A stretch of 64,000 nt of DNA from SHVZ01 sp044223515 (GTDB taxonomy: Bacteria > Pseudomonadota > Alphaproteobacteria > SHVZ01), in contig JBGALV010000007.1 of assembly GCA_044223515.1 (NCBI GenBank), forward strand, positions 1 to 64,000, read 5' to 3'. Both the position numbers and the translations under genes were made by a program. Under the pieces are notes generated by a model. That model had not been told where the DNA came from. It did not search any database and saw only the letters and a program-made list of their open reading frames with translations. Positions 56,589 to 64,000 of this stretch are shown piece by piece. How positions within the stretch are numbered: position 1 is the stretch's first letter; each line of letters starts with the position of its first letter.

Positions 56589-56951
56589 TCAGTCCTTCTT
56601 CAGCTTGAAAGCGTCGGAGAAGGCACGCAGCTTCTCGTCCGGCGCGCCGTGGAGCGCCTGCGCGATGGCGAGCGGTCGCTCGGCATGGAGCCGACTCAGA
56701 TCGTCGACCAGCTTCGTCCGTTCGGGCGGGCCGGCCTTGTAGTGATAGCTGCCGTCGGGCAGGCGTTCGACCAGCCCGAGCTCATGCAGGCGCGAGAGAA
56801 CGCCGTCGACCAGGGCCCGGCTGCTGCGCAACTCGATGACGAGATCGTCGACCGACCATCGGTCCCGCCGCCGCTGGAGCAGCAGCAGGAGCTCGATCGC
56901 CCACAGCGAACGCAGAGATTGGATGAGCCCGGCGAGCTCTGCCGAGATCAT
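56589..56951 (-). CDS. Small winged-helix regulator-like protein
   Basis: A 120-residue protein. WAIELLLLLQRRRDRWSVDD, then ELRSSRALVDGVLSRLHELG and LVERLPDGSYHYKAG, read as a winged helix-turn-helix: helix, recognition helix and beta wing. The C-terminal KLRAFSDAFKLKKD is a short helix typical of the small regulators preceding DUF5985 genes. It probably binds DNA and may repress its own operon. A perfect 14-base palindrome lies eight bases before its ATG. The stop codon abuts the truncated DUF5985 remnant. Confidence 0.78.
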   Translation of the reverse strand: MISAELAGLIQSLRSLWAIELLLLLQRRRDRWSVDDLVIELRSSRALVDGVLSRLHELGLVERLPDGSYHYKAGPPERTKLVDDLSRLHAERPLAIAQALHGAPDEKLRAFSDAFKLKKD

Positions 56952-56958
56952 GAACGCC

Positions 56959-56972
56959 GTCCATGCATGGAC
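56959..56972. promoter_or_regulatory. Perfect 14-bp palindrome GTCCATGCATGGAC, candidate autoregulatory operator
   Basis: The palindrome lies seven bases upstream of the winged-helix gene's start codon, where a bound dimer would block transcription or translation initiation. The remaining spacer to 57127 holds no gene. A GCCTGAC...GTCAGGC inverted repeat (57103-57133) overlaps the CBS-protein stop. Confidence 0.5.
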
Positions 56973-57127
56973 CCGAGTGTAGGAAGGGCGTCACGGCCGA
57001 CAACCCGTCGGGCGTTTATCTGAATGCGTTTTCATTTCGCGAGCGCGCGCTAAGTCGCCTGCGCGTGCACGTCAACGCGACCGTCACAGATATGTTGCGG
57101 ATGCCTGACCCGTCGCGCTGCGGCGCG

Positions 57128-57853
57128 TCAGGCCTGCGGGCGGAAGCCCTCGGCCAGAACGGCGGAGCGGAAAGCCGTCTCGATCTCGAGCTGCTTCATC
57201 TCGGCGCCGATGAAGTCGCGGGCCGAAACCACGCCGAGCAGCTTCTCGCCCTCGACGATCGGCATATGGCGGAAGCCGCCGTCGCGCATGCGCCGGAGCG
57301 CCACGACCGCCGGGTCGCTCGGCTTCATCGTCTCGGGCATCCTGGTCATGACCTCGGCCAAGGTCGTCGTCTCGACGTCGAGCCCGGAGGCGGCGACCCG
57401 CTTCACCAGGTCGCGCTCGGTGAAGATGCCGGCGAGCTTGCCGCCACCCTCGGTGATCAGCACCGCGCCGACCGCACGCTCGGCCATCAGCTTGCAGGCC
57501 TGGCGGACGGTAGCGGTCGGGGCCAGCTTCGCGAGCTTCTGGCGCTTGATGATGTCGGCGATCTTTCGGTTCATGGTCGTCTCCGCATCCTTTGCCGCAT
57601 CCATGATCGCCGCGATCGCGCCTTCGGTGGCGTCGACCGACTGGCTTCCCGGAGCGGCGGTCAGTGTCCTCGCGGCAAGCGCTGCGGCGAGCGCGGCGAT
57701 CATGGTCGCCGTCTCTTCCTTCGCGCCGGCCTTCAGGATCTTGTCGAGCAAGGCCTTCACGCGCTCCGGGTCGCTGCCGCGGGGAAGCGGCAGCAGGGCG
57801 TCGACGACGGCGCCGTCGGCACGCTCGGTCCGGAAGCGAAGTCTTGCATCCAT
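57128..57853 (-). CDS. CBS-pair domain protein
   Basis: A 241-residue protein whose C-terminal half (about 92-235) holds two CBS motifs: ADIIKRQKLAKLAPTATV with GAVLITEGGGKLAGIFTERD, and AEVMTRMPETMKPSD with HMPIVEGEKLLGVVSARDF. CBS pairs bind adenine nucleotides or SAM and report energy status. The N-terminal 90 residues are alanine-rich and helical, with no known domain. Both ATG 57853 (AGGA upstream) and ATG 57574 (GGAG six bases upstream, opening MNRKIADIIKRQ) are well placed, so a long and a short form may both be made. The partner protein is unknown. Confidence 0.85.
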   Translation of the reverse strand: MDARLRFRTERADGAVVDALLPLPRGSDPERVKALLDKILKAGAKEETATMIAALAAALAARTLTAAPGSQSVDATEGAIAAIMDAAKDAETTMNRKIADIIKRQKLAKLAPTATVRQACKLMAERAVGAVLITEGGGKLAGIFTERDLVKRVAASGLDVETTTLAEVMTRMPETMKPSDPAVVALRRMRDGGFRHMPIVEGEKLLGVVSARDFIGAEMKQLEIETAFRSAVLAEGFRPQA

Positions 57854-57908
57854 GGGTGAATTTTCCTGCCGGATCGAGGCTCTCCGCAAGGTGGTTGTCT
57901 CGCACTGC

Positions 57909-57949
57909 GACTTCGCAAACGCGATTTCGCAGAGGCGTTTCGCAAGGGC
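57909..57949. repeat. Three tandem 13-14 bp repeats with TTCGCA core
   Basis: GACTTCGCAAACGC, GATTTCGCAGAGGC and GTTTCGCAAGGGC follow each other without gaps in the 147-base spacer between the divergent CBS and gnd genes. The core TTCGCA recurs every 14 bases, so successive copies are rotated on the helix. They resemble tandem regulator half-sites more than a coding remnant. Confidence 0.55.
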
Positions 57950-58000
57950 GAAAGCCAGTGTCTTGCGTACGGCACGGATACCGTTTAACCACGATAACGA

Positions 58001-59380
58001 ATGACGACATTGGGCCTGATCGGCGCCGGCGTGATGGGCCGGGCACTCGCGCAGAACCTCGCCGACCGCGGCGTGACCGTCGTGGTCTACGACCGCGATG
58101 CTGCGGCGCGGTCGCACACGGCCGGGGATGCGCGGCTCGTCGTCGTGCCCAGCCTCGGCGTGATGCTCGGCAAGCTGCCGAAGCCGCGGGCCGTGCTGCT
58201 CATGGTCAACGCCGGCAAGCCGGTCGAATCCGCGATCGCCGATCTGCGGCCGCATCTCGAGCGCGGCGACATCGTCATCGACGGCGGCAATTCCGAATGG
58301 CGCGACACGCAGCGTCGCACCGCCGAACTCGCCAAGGACGGGATCGACTTCGTCGGCCTCGGTGTCTCGGGGGGCGAAGAGGGCGCGCGTCGCGGCCCGG
58401 CGATGATGGCGGGCGGCACCGAAGCCGCCTACCAGCGCATCCGCTCTTGGCTGGAGCCGATCGCCGCGCGCGCCGGCGACGGCAGTGCCTGTGCTGACTG
58501 GTTCGGGCCAGACGCCGGCGGTCACTTCGTCAAGATGGCGCACAACGCGATCGAGTACGGCGTTATGCAGGCGATCGCCGAAGCGACACAGATCCTGCAG
58601 CGCGGCCTCGGACTTTCCTATCCTGAGATGAAGAAGGAAGCGGCGGGCTGGGCGGCCGGCAATCGCGCTTCATACCTTCTGGAACTGGCCGAAGACATCC
58701 TCGGCCGCAGCGACGGCGAGACCGGCAAGCCGCTGCTCGACGTGATCTCGGACCGTGCCGGCATGAAGGGCACGGGCAGCTGGGCGATCGAGGCGGCGAT
58801 GTCATTCGGCGTCGCCGTGCCGACGCTCGCCGAGGCGGTGTTCGCGCGCACGCTCTCGGGTGCGCCCGAGCGCAAATCCGTCGTTGAAAGCCTCGGCGCG
58901 CCGGCGAAGGCGGGCGACGCGAAGGCGCGCGCCGATCTCGGCGACGCGCTCTTCGCCGCGACGCTCGTCTGCTACGCCCAGGGCTTCCAGCTGATCCGGG
59001 CCGGCGCCGCCGCGCATGGCTGGGTGAAGGATCTCGGCCGCGCCGCGCGCGTCTGGCAGGCCGGCTGCATCCTTAGGGCCAGGTTCCTGACCGACATCAC
59101 CGCCGCCTATTCGGCGGAGCCGGAGCTGCCGCATCTGCTGGCGTCGCCCGCTTTCGCCAAGACGATTGCCGCCTGCGAGCCGGCGTGGCGGCGCTCCGTC
59201 GCCTTCGCGGCATCCCAGGGTATTGCGGCCCCGGTGCTGGCGTCGTCGCTCGCCTATCTGGACGCGATGCGCACGGCGAAGGGCGCGACGTCGATGATCC
59301 AGGCGCTGCGCGACGGCTTCGGCCGCCACGGCTTCGAGCGGGTCGACAAGCCCGGCACCCATCACGCGGACTGGTCGTGA
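58001..59380 (+). CDS. gnd: 6-phosphogluconate dehydrogenase, decarboxylating
   Basis: A 459-residue enzyme oxidising 6-phosphogluconate to ribulose-5-phosphate with carbon dioxide release, in the pentose phosphate pathway. LIGAGVMGRALAQNLADRG is the nucleotide site, VSGGEEGARRGPAMMAGG the substrate phosphate loop, and Lys178 with Glu185 in FVKMAHNAIEYG are the catalytic acid/base pair. VVYDRDA after the second strand, lacking the NADP-favouring Asn-Arg pattern, leaves cofactor choice open. GTGA overlap with gluconokinase makes a two-gene gluconate/6-phosphogluconate unit. Confidence 0.95.
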   Translation: MTTLGLIGAGVMGRALAQNLADRGVTVVVYDRDAAARSHTAGDARLVVVPSLGVMLGKLPKPRAVLLMVNAGKPVESAIADLRPHLERGDIVIDGGNSEWRDTQRRTAELAKDGIDFVGLGVSGGEEGARRGPAMMAGGTEAAYQRIRSWLEPIAARAGDGSACADWFGPDAGGHFVKMAHNAIEYGVMQAIAEATQILQRGLGLSYPEMKKEAAGWAAGNRASYLLELAEDILGRSDGETGKPLLDVISDRAGMKGTGSWAIEAAMSFGVAVPTLAEAVFARTLSGAPERKSVVESLGAPAKAGDAKARADLGDALFAATLVCYAQGFQLIRAGAAAHGWVKDLGRAARVWQAGCILRARFLTDITAAYSAEPELPHLLASPAFAKTIAACEPAWRRSVAFAASQGIAAPVLASSLAYLDAMRTAKGATSMIQALRDGFGRHGFERVDKPGTHHADWS

Positions 59381-59871
59381 CGATCAAGGTCGTCGTGCTC
59401 ATGGGCGTCTCGGGCTCCGGCAAGACCACGGTCGGCAGGGGCTTCGCCGAGGCGACCGGGTGGACCTTCGAGGAAGGCGACCGCTGGCACCCGCCCGCCA
59501 ATGTCGAGAAGATGCGGCGCGGCGAGCCGCTCGACGACGACGACCGCCGGCCCTGGCTGGATGCGCTCGCCAAGGCGATCGGCGAATGGATCGCCGACGA
59601 CCGCCCGACCATCCTCGCGTGCTCGGCACTCAAGCAGGCCTATCGCGAGCGGCTGTCCGGCGGCAGGACGGAGGTCGCCTTCGCCTATCTCAAAGGCACG
59701 CAGGACCTGGTCGGATCGCGCGTCGCCGCCCGCCGCCACGAGTACATGCCGTCGACCCTGCTGCCGAGCCAGTTCGCGGCCCTGGAAGAACCCACCGGCG
59801 CGATCGTGCTCGACATCTACAAGGCGCCGGCCGAGCTGGTGCGGACGCTGCGCGAGGCCGTCGGCGTTTGA
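59377..59871 (+). CDS. gntK: Gluconokinase
   Basis: A 164-residue P-loop kinase phosphorylating gluconate to 6-phosphogluconate, the substrate of the gene before it. GVSGSGKTTVGRGFAE is the Walker A, EGDRWHPPANVEKM the gluconate-binding region typical of thermoresistant GntK, and ACSALKQAYRERL the lid arginine segment. The GTG start at 59377 overlaps the gnd stop. The open frame extends upstream inside gnd but without homology. No gluconate permease or GntR regulator is adjacent. The TTCGCA repeats before gnd may be the regulatory region of the pair. Confidence 0.95.
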   Translation: MTIKVVVLMGVSGSGKTTVGRGFAEATGWTFEEGDRWHPPANVEKMRRGEPLDDDDRRPWLDALAKAIGEWIADDRPTILACSALKQAYRERLSGGRTEVAFAYLKGTQDLVGSRVAARRHEYMPSTLLPSQFAALEEPTGAIVLDIYKAPAELVRTLREAVGV

Positions 59872-59938
59872 CGCCCGCACGGCCAGCGGGCACGATCCTC
59901 GGGTGTCGTCCTGACGCCTTCGTTCCAGGGAGGAATTC

Positions 59939-61597
59939 ATGTCCGTAGCGCTGAAACTCGCGCCCGGGAGCGCGAGTAGTGACGAGGTGCGCGGCGCGTA
60001 CTCCGAGGCGATCGACAGGCTTTTCGCCCATTGGGACAAGCCGGCGACGCCGGGCGGCATCGTCGCCGTGATCAAGGACGGCAAGGTCGTCCACCAGCGT
60101 GCCTATGGCGAGGCGGTGATCGAGCACGGCATCAAGGCGACGCCGACGACGCGCTATCGCCTGGCCTCCGTCACCAAGCAATTCCTCTGCACCACGGCGC
60201 TGATGCTGCAGGACGAAGGCAAGCTCAAGCTCGACGACAAGATCGCCAAGCACATCCCGGAGCTGAAGCCCTGGGCCAAGACAGTCTCGATCCGCCAGAT
60301 GCTGACGATGACCAGCGGCGTGCGCGACCTCGGCGAGTCGATGACGGTCTCCGGCAGCATGACCACGACGCAGGTCCGCGCCGAGCAGCTGATGGATCTC
60401 TCCTGCCGGCTGGAGACGCTGAACTTTCCGCCGGGCCGCCAGGTCTCCTACTGCAACACCAACTATCGCTTGGTGCAGGTCGCGATCGAGCGGAAGGAGA
60501 AGGCGTCGCTCGGCGAGGTGCTCCGGCGCCGCATCTTCGGTCCGCTCGGCATGACGCACAGCCGTCTCGCCGAGGACCAGACCGAGGTCGATATGGAGAT
60601 GGCGACCGGCTACTGGTTCGATTCTGCCGGCAAGCCACGTCGCGGCGTCTACGGCATGAACTACTCGGGCTCGGGCGGCATCGTCTCGTGCCTCGAGGAC
60701 ATGCTGAAGTGGCACCAGGCGTTCCGCGACGGTGGGCCGTTCCGCAAAGGTCTGCTGCAGGACCTGCTGCAGCCGGGCAAGCTCACCAACGGCCGCGTGC
60801 TCGACTACAACCTCGGCCTCACCACCGTGCCCTATCGCGGCTTCAAGACGCTGGGCCACGGCGGCAGCCTGCCGGGCTTCAAGATCCACTTCATGCGGTT
60901 CCCCGAGATCGATCTCGGCATGATCATCCTCTCCAACCGCGAGGACACGCAGGCCTATCAGCTCTCGCGCCAGATCGGCGGCATCGTGCTCGGCGACCGC
61001 GCCAAGCCGGCGCCGAAGACGCCGGCCGGCATCGAGCGCCTCGTTGGCACCTATGTCGACAAGGCGACCGGCTATTCGCTCGACCTCAAGGTCAAGGACG
61101 GCCAGCTCTCCGCCGCCACGCTCGGCGGCGAGGAGAAGCTGGAGCCATCCGGCGACGGCCGCTTCTCGACCACCGGCGGCCACTTCCTGATCGACATCGG
61201 CCCGATCCCGGAAGGCGCGGGCCGGCCGAAGAAATTCCCCGGCATGCTCGACGGCGGTCTCCCGATGACCTGGGAGCCGGCGCCGATGAAGAAGCCGGGC
61301 CCGGCGAAGCTCAAGGAATACGCCGGCCGCTACACCTGCGCCGAGACCGGCGGCACGCATGAAGTATCGGTCAGGGGCAAGGATCTCGGCATCACGCTCG
61401 CGGTCGGCCATGCCAATCCGGAGCCGTGGACCAAGATGGAAGCGGTGATGGCGGATACTTTCCGCTATAGCGTGCCGCATATGCAGTGGACGTCGAAGCC
61501 GACCGCCCGCTTCGAGCGCAACCGTTCAGGCAAGGTCACGGCGCTCGTGCTGTCCAGCAACCGTTGTCGCAATCTCGTCTTCAAACGCGTCAAGTAA
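59939..61597 (+). CDS. Serine hydrolase, beta-lactamase/D-aminopeptidase-like
   Basis: A 552-residue paralogue of the 14768-16378 protein. Ser77 and Lys80 lie in ASVTKQFLC, the tyrosine motif is SYCNTNY, and GHGGSLPGF replaces KTG. The C-terminal two fifths is beta-rich, as in D-aminopeptidases with lipocalin-like domains. There is no signal peptide. GGGAGG precedes ATG 59939. It follows gluconokinase by 67 bases and precedes the Rid protein by 13, so it may share a message with the latter. Activity on esters, D-amino-acid peptides or amides is possible, and the sequence alone does not decide. Confidence 0.88.
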   Translation: MSVALKLAPGSASSDEVRGAYSEAIDRLFAHWDKPATPGGIVAVIKDGKVVHQRAYGEAVIEHGIKATPTTRYRLASVTKQFLCTTALMLQDEGKLKLDDKIAKHIPELKPWAKTVSIRQMLTMTSGVRDLGESMTVSGSMTTTQVRAEQLMDLSCRLETLNFPPGRQVSYCNTNYRLVQVAIERKEKASLGEVLRRRIFGPLGMTHSRLAEDQTEVDMEMATGYWFDSAGKPRRGVYGMNYSGSGGIVSCLEDMLKWHQAFRDGGPFRKGLLQDLLQPGKLTNGRVLDYNLGLTTVPYRGFKTLGHGGSLPGFKIHFMRFPEIDLGMIILSNREDTQAYQLSRQIGGIVLGDRAKPAPKTPAGIERLVGTYVDKATGYSLDLKVKDGQLSAATLGGEEKLEPSGDGRFSTTGGHFLIDIGPIPEGAGRPKKFPGMLDGGLPMTWEPAPMKKPGPAKLKEYAGRYTCAETGGTHEVSVRGKDLGITLAVGHANPEPWTKMEAVMADTFRYSVPHMQWTSKPTARFERNRSGKVTALVLSSNRCRNLVFKRVK

Positions 61598-61610
61598 GGG
61601 GGAGGCCCAC

Positions 61611-62201
61611 ATGAATCGCGCCAACAATCCGACCAGCGTCGCGCCGCCGATCGGCGCCTACAGCCACTCGGTCGAGATCCCGCCGGGATCTCGGATCCTC
61701 TACATCTCGGGCCAGGTGGGCATGAGCCCCGACGGCGTGCTCAAGGAAGGCGTCGAGGCGCAGACCGAGCAGGTCTGCCGCAACATCGTCGCGATCCTCG
61801 AGGCCAACGGCATGGGCCTCAAGGACCTGGTTAAGGTGAACTCCTACATCATCAACCCGGGCGACCTCGCCGCCTTCCGTGCGGCGCGCAACCGCGTGTT
61901 CGGGGACTTCAAGCCGGCCTCCACGCTGGCGGTGATCCAGGCGCTGGCCGGCCCGCAATACCTGGTAGAGATCGAGGCGATCGCCGCCCAGGCCGTCGCC
62001 GCCCCGCGTGCCTCGGCCGCGCCTGCCGCGCGCAAGGCGGCGAAGAAGGCTCCGGCCAGGAAGGCAGCCAAGAAGGCAGCCAAGAAGGCGGCGAAGAAAA
62101 CCGCGAAGAAAGTCGCGAAGAAAGCCGCAAAGAAGTCGCCGGCCAAGAAGGCCCCGGCCAGGAAAGCCGCCAAGAAGGCGAAGAAGAAGTCGCGCCGCTA
62201 G
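61611..62201 (+). CDS. Rid-family protein with histone-H1-like Lys/Ala tail
   Basis: A 196-residue chimera. Residues 1-128 are a YjgF/YER057c/UK114 (Rid) domain: IGAYSHSVEI, ILYISGQVGMSPDG and VEIEAIAAQAV match the fold. The arginine of active RidA imine deaminases (PARS in E. coli, Arg105) is replaced, the segment reading KPASTLAVIQ, so deaminase activity is not expected. Residues 141-196 are a tail of 24 lysines and 5 arginines among 56 residues, in AAKK/APARKAAKK repeats like bacterial H1-type proteins and the C-tails of some HU proteins. The tail should bind DNA or RNA. A bidirectional terminator follows. Confidence 0.88.
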   Translation: MNRANNPTSVAPPIGAYSHSVEIPPGSRILYISGQVGMSPDGVLKEGVEAQTEQVCRNIVAILEANGMGLKDLVKVNSYIINPGDLAAFRAARNRVFGDFKPASTLAVIQALAGPQYLVEIEAIAAQAVAAPRASAAPAARKAAKKAPARKAAKKAAKKAAKKTAKKVAKKAAKKSPAKKAPARKAAKKAKKKSRR

Positions 62202-62224
62202 ATCGGCGACGTCGAAACGAAAAG

Positions 62225-62253
62225 GGCCGCTCCTTGAGGAGCGGCCTCTGTTT
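62225..62253. terminator. Bidirectional intrinsic terminator
   Basis: GGCCGCTCC (62225-62233) pairs with GGAGCGGCC (62238-62246), loop TTGA, followed by TCTGTTT on the plus strand and by CTTTT on the minus strand. It separates the convergent Rid and gamma-glutamyltransferase genes. Confidence 0.85.
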
Positions 62254-62266
62254 CAGCCTGGATCGC

Positions 62267-64000
62267 TCAGCGGCCGATCGCGTAGCCCTGCATGCCGCGC
62301 GGGTTGGCGGCGGCCTTCAAGATGTCGCCGTCCTTGGCCGCGGCCGAGAGGCGGCCTTCGCTCCAGTCCGGACCGACGTCGACGTCGTGGCCGCGCGCCT
62401 TCAGGGACTCGATCGTCTCCTTGGGGAAGCGGCCCTCCATGACGACCTTTCCGGGCTTTGCGCCGCGCGGATAGAACGAGCTAGGGAAGTGCTCGGTATG
62501 GAACGCCGGGCAGTCGATCGACTGCTGCAGGTTCATGCCGTGATGGGCGTGGTGCAGGAAGAACATGACCTGCCACTGGTCCTGCTGGTCGCCGCCTGGC
62601 GTGCCGAACGGCATGTAGGCCTCGCCGTCGCGGTGCGCGAAGGAGGGCGTCAGCGTCGTCCGCGGCCGCTTGCCGGGCTCGAGCCGGTTCGGCGCCGTGT
62701 CGTCGAGCCAGAACATCTGGCCGCGGGTCGAGAGCGGGAAGCCGAAGCCCGGGATCACCGGCGACGAGGACAGCCAGCCGCCCGACGGCGTCGCCGAAAC
62801 CATGTTGCCCCATTGGTCGATGACGTCGACATGGCAGGTGTCGCCGGCGGCGGCGCCGCGCATGTGCACCGGCTCCTTCTTGTCCTTCGCCATCGTCGGC
62901 TCGCCGATGCCGAGGATCGCGTCGAAGTCCTTCGGGCGGATCTGCGAGGCGGCGAGCGCGTAGTCGACGCGGTTGTCGAATCCCGCGACCTTGCCGGGGC
63001 GGAGCTCCAGCGAGGCGCGGTCGCCGACCAGCTTGGCGCGCTCGGCGTTGTAGGCGTCGCTGAGAAGGTGCTCCATCGGCACCTTCACGAAGTTCGGGTC
63101 GCCGTAGAAGGCCTCGCGGTCGGCGAAGGCGAGCTTCGCCGCTTCCACCACCTTGTGAACGAAGTCGGGGCCGACCGGATCGGTGCCGTCGATGCCGAGA
63201 TGCTTGAGGATGGCCAGCTGCTGCAGGAAGGCCGGGCCCTGGCTCCAGGGGCCGCACTTCATGACATCGTAGCGGCCGTACCTGTAGGAGAGCGGCTCCT
63301 CGTATGTCGCCTGCCACTTCGCCATGTCGTCGCCGGTGAGCACGCCGGCATTGCGTCGGCCGGAGGTGTCCATCGACTCGGTGCGGACGAACTTGTCGAT
63401 CGTCTCCGCGACGAAGCCCTTGTACCAGGCGGCCCGCGCCGCCTCGATCTGCTTCACGCGGTCGCCGCCGGCCGCTTCGGCCTCCTTGATGATCCGCCGG
63501 TAGGTGGCGGCCATGTCGGGATTGCGGAACAGGCTGCCGGTCTTCGGCACGTTGCCGCTCGGGAGATACACCGCGGCCGAGCTCTTCCATTCCTTGGTGA
63601 AGAGATCGACCACGCCCTCGATCGCCGCCGGGATGCGCGCCACCAGCGGGTATCCCCGCTCGGCCATCGCGATCACCGGCGAGAGCACGTCGCGCACGGT
63701 CTTGGTGCCGTAGTCGCGGAGCATCAGCATCCAGGCATCGAAGGATCCTGGCACGGTCGCGGCGAGGAAGCCGGTGCCCGGCACGATCTCGAGCCCGAGG
63801 CTCCTGTAATGCGCGATCGTCGCCTTGGCCGGCGCCGTGCCCTGGCCGCAGAGAACCCGCGTCGCCTTCTTCTTGGCGTCGTGCAGGATGATCGGCACCT
63901 CGCCGCCGGGACCGTTCAGATGCGGCTCGACCAGCTGCAGCACGAAGGCGGTGGCGCAGGCCGCGTCGAAGGCGTTGCCGTCCTTCTCGAGGATCGCCAT
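62267..64000 (-). CDS. Gamma-glutamyltransferase (5' end outside window)
   Basis: At least 577 residues of a gamma-glutamyltransferase/glutathione hydrolase (Ntn-hydrolase), which removes the glutamyl group of glutathione. The N-terminal piece NAFDAACATAFVLQLVEPHL is the usual start region of the large chain, so only the signal peptide and about 30-40 residues should be missing. The self-cleavage nucleophile is Thr388 (numbered from the window edge) in GDTCHVDVIDQWGNMVSATP. The usual second threonine is cysteine here. SGGWLSSSPVIPGFGFPL replaces the common small-chain glycine loop, a divergent form also seen in catabolic GGT-like acylases. The strand ends against the terminator at 62225. Confidence 0.88.
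   Translation of the reverse strand: MAILEKDGNAFDAACATAFVLQLVEPHLNGPGGEVPIILHDAKKKATRVLCGQGTAPAKATIAHYRSLGLEIVPGTGFLAATVPGSFDAWMLMLRDYGTKTVRDVLSPVIAMAERGYPLVARIPAAIEGVVDLFTKEWKSSAAVYLPSGNVPKTGSLFRNPDMAATYRRIIKEAEAAGGDRVKQIEAARAAWYKGFVAETIDKFVRTESMDTSGRRNAGVLTGDDMAKWQATYEEPLSYRYGRYDVMKCGPWSQGPAFLQQLAILKHLGIDGTDPVGPDFVHKVVEAAKLAFADREAFYGDPNFVKVPMEHLLSDAYNAERAKLVGDRASLELRPGKVAGFDNRVDYALAASQIRPKDFDAILGIGEPTMAKDKKEPVHMRGAAAGDTCHVDVIDQWGNMVSATPSGGWLSSSPVIPGFGFPLSTRGQMFWLDDTAPNRLEPGKRPRTTLTPSFAHRDGEAYMPFGTPGGDQQDQWQVMFFLHHAHHGMNLQQSIDCPAFHTEHFPSSFYPRGAKPGKVVMEGRFPKETIESLKARGHDVDVGPDWSEGRLSAAAKDGDILKAAANPRGMQGYAIGR

Noticed and set aside
53906..56951. A complete prophage or gene-transfer-agent cluster around the portal gene
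   Set aside because: No terminase, prohead protease, capsid, tail, integrase or tRNA attachment site was found on either side; only the portal and the small-protein locus are present.
62030..62200. The lysine-rich tail of the Rid protein as an artefact or separate repeat element
   Set aside because: The frame stays open, mixes lysine codons AAG and AAA with several alanine codons, and ends in a basic RR before a clean terminator, as in genuine H1-like tails.

Overview
The window is GC-rich (about two thirds G+C), densely packed chromosomal DNA with many 4-base start/stop overlaps (ATGA, GTGA). The gene set points to an alphaproteobacterium: an ECF sigma factor paired with a ChrR-type zinc anti-sigma factor, an IalB-family exported protein, the Rhizobium-type asparaginase, an AhpC/AhpD/OxyR locus, DUF5985-like membrane proteins and a gene-transfer-agent-type portal protein. 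A Reyranella-like or other Rhodospirillales/Hyphomicrobiales host is plausible, but this is inference. I found no rRNA, tRNA, CRISPR array or insertion sequence.

Layout. 1-8.4 kb: end of an acetoacetate-CoA ligase, a diguanylate cyclase with a decayed zinc-sensor domain, an aminotransferase and RarD-type permease, an asparaginase, an rRNA/tRNA 2'-O-methyltransferase homologue, the ECF sigma/ChrR pair, and ialB-rlmN. 8.5-18.8 kb: Bax-inhibitor-1 and DedA membrane proteins, an aldehyde dehydrogenase-SDR operon, a methyltransferase, an amidase, and a serine hydrolase, prolyl oligopeptidase and TetR group. 19.2-28.9 kb: a glycine-rich RNA-binding protein, small unknown genes, a HAD phosphatase, a fumarylacetoacetase-like enzyme, a sugar epimerase, leuA behind a candidate leucine leader peptide, a TauE/SafE permease, aroA, and a receiver plus Hpt protein. 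29-41.9 kb: a Ser/Thr kinase fused to a universal-stress domain next to a metallophosphoesterase, an orphan peptide-binding protein, the 5-oxoprolinase genes pxpA and pxpBC coupled to a Sel1 protein and a LysR regulator, a PAS histidine kinase with a decayed ATPase domain, and two tandem VOC proteins. 41.9-49.1 kb: an esterase-SDR pair, two tandem proline iminopeptidases, ahpD-ahpC/oxyR and several small genes, one of which has no standard start codon. 49.2-53.9 kb: a three-gene operon of a GltD-like flavo-iron-sulfur protein with both subunits of a 2-oxoacid:ferredoxin oxidoreductase. 53.9-57 kb: an orphan portal gene fused to a TPR region, beside a damaged DUF5985-type locus. 57.1-64 kb: a CBS protein, 6-phosphogluconate dehydrogenase with gluconokinase, a second serine hydrolase, a Rid protein with a histone-H1-like tail, and most of a gamma-glutamyltransferase.

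Most of the window is housekeeping and catabolic metabolism. The points most worth a second look are the portal/TPR chimera, the Rid-H1-tail fusion, the GltD-KorAB module, the kinase-USP/phosphatase pair, and a cluster of signalling proteins whose key residues are missing (CZB-GGDEF, pseudo-ATPase histidine kinase, pseudo-receiver-Hpt).
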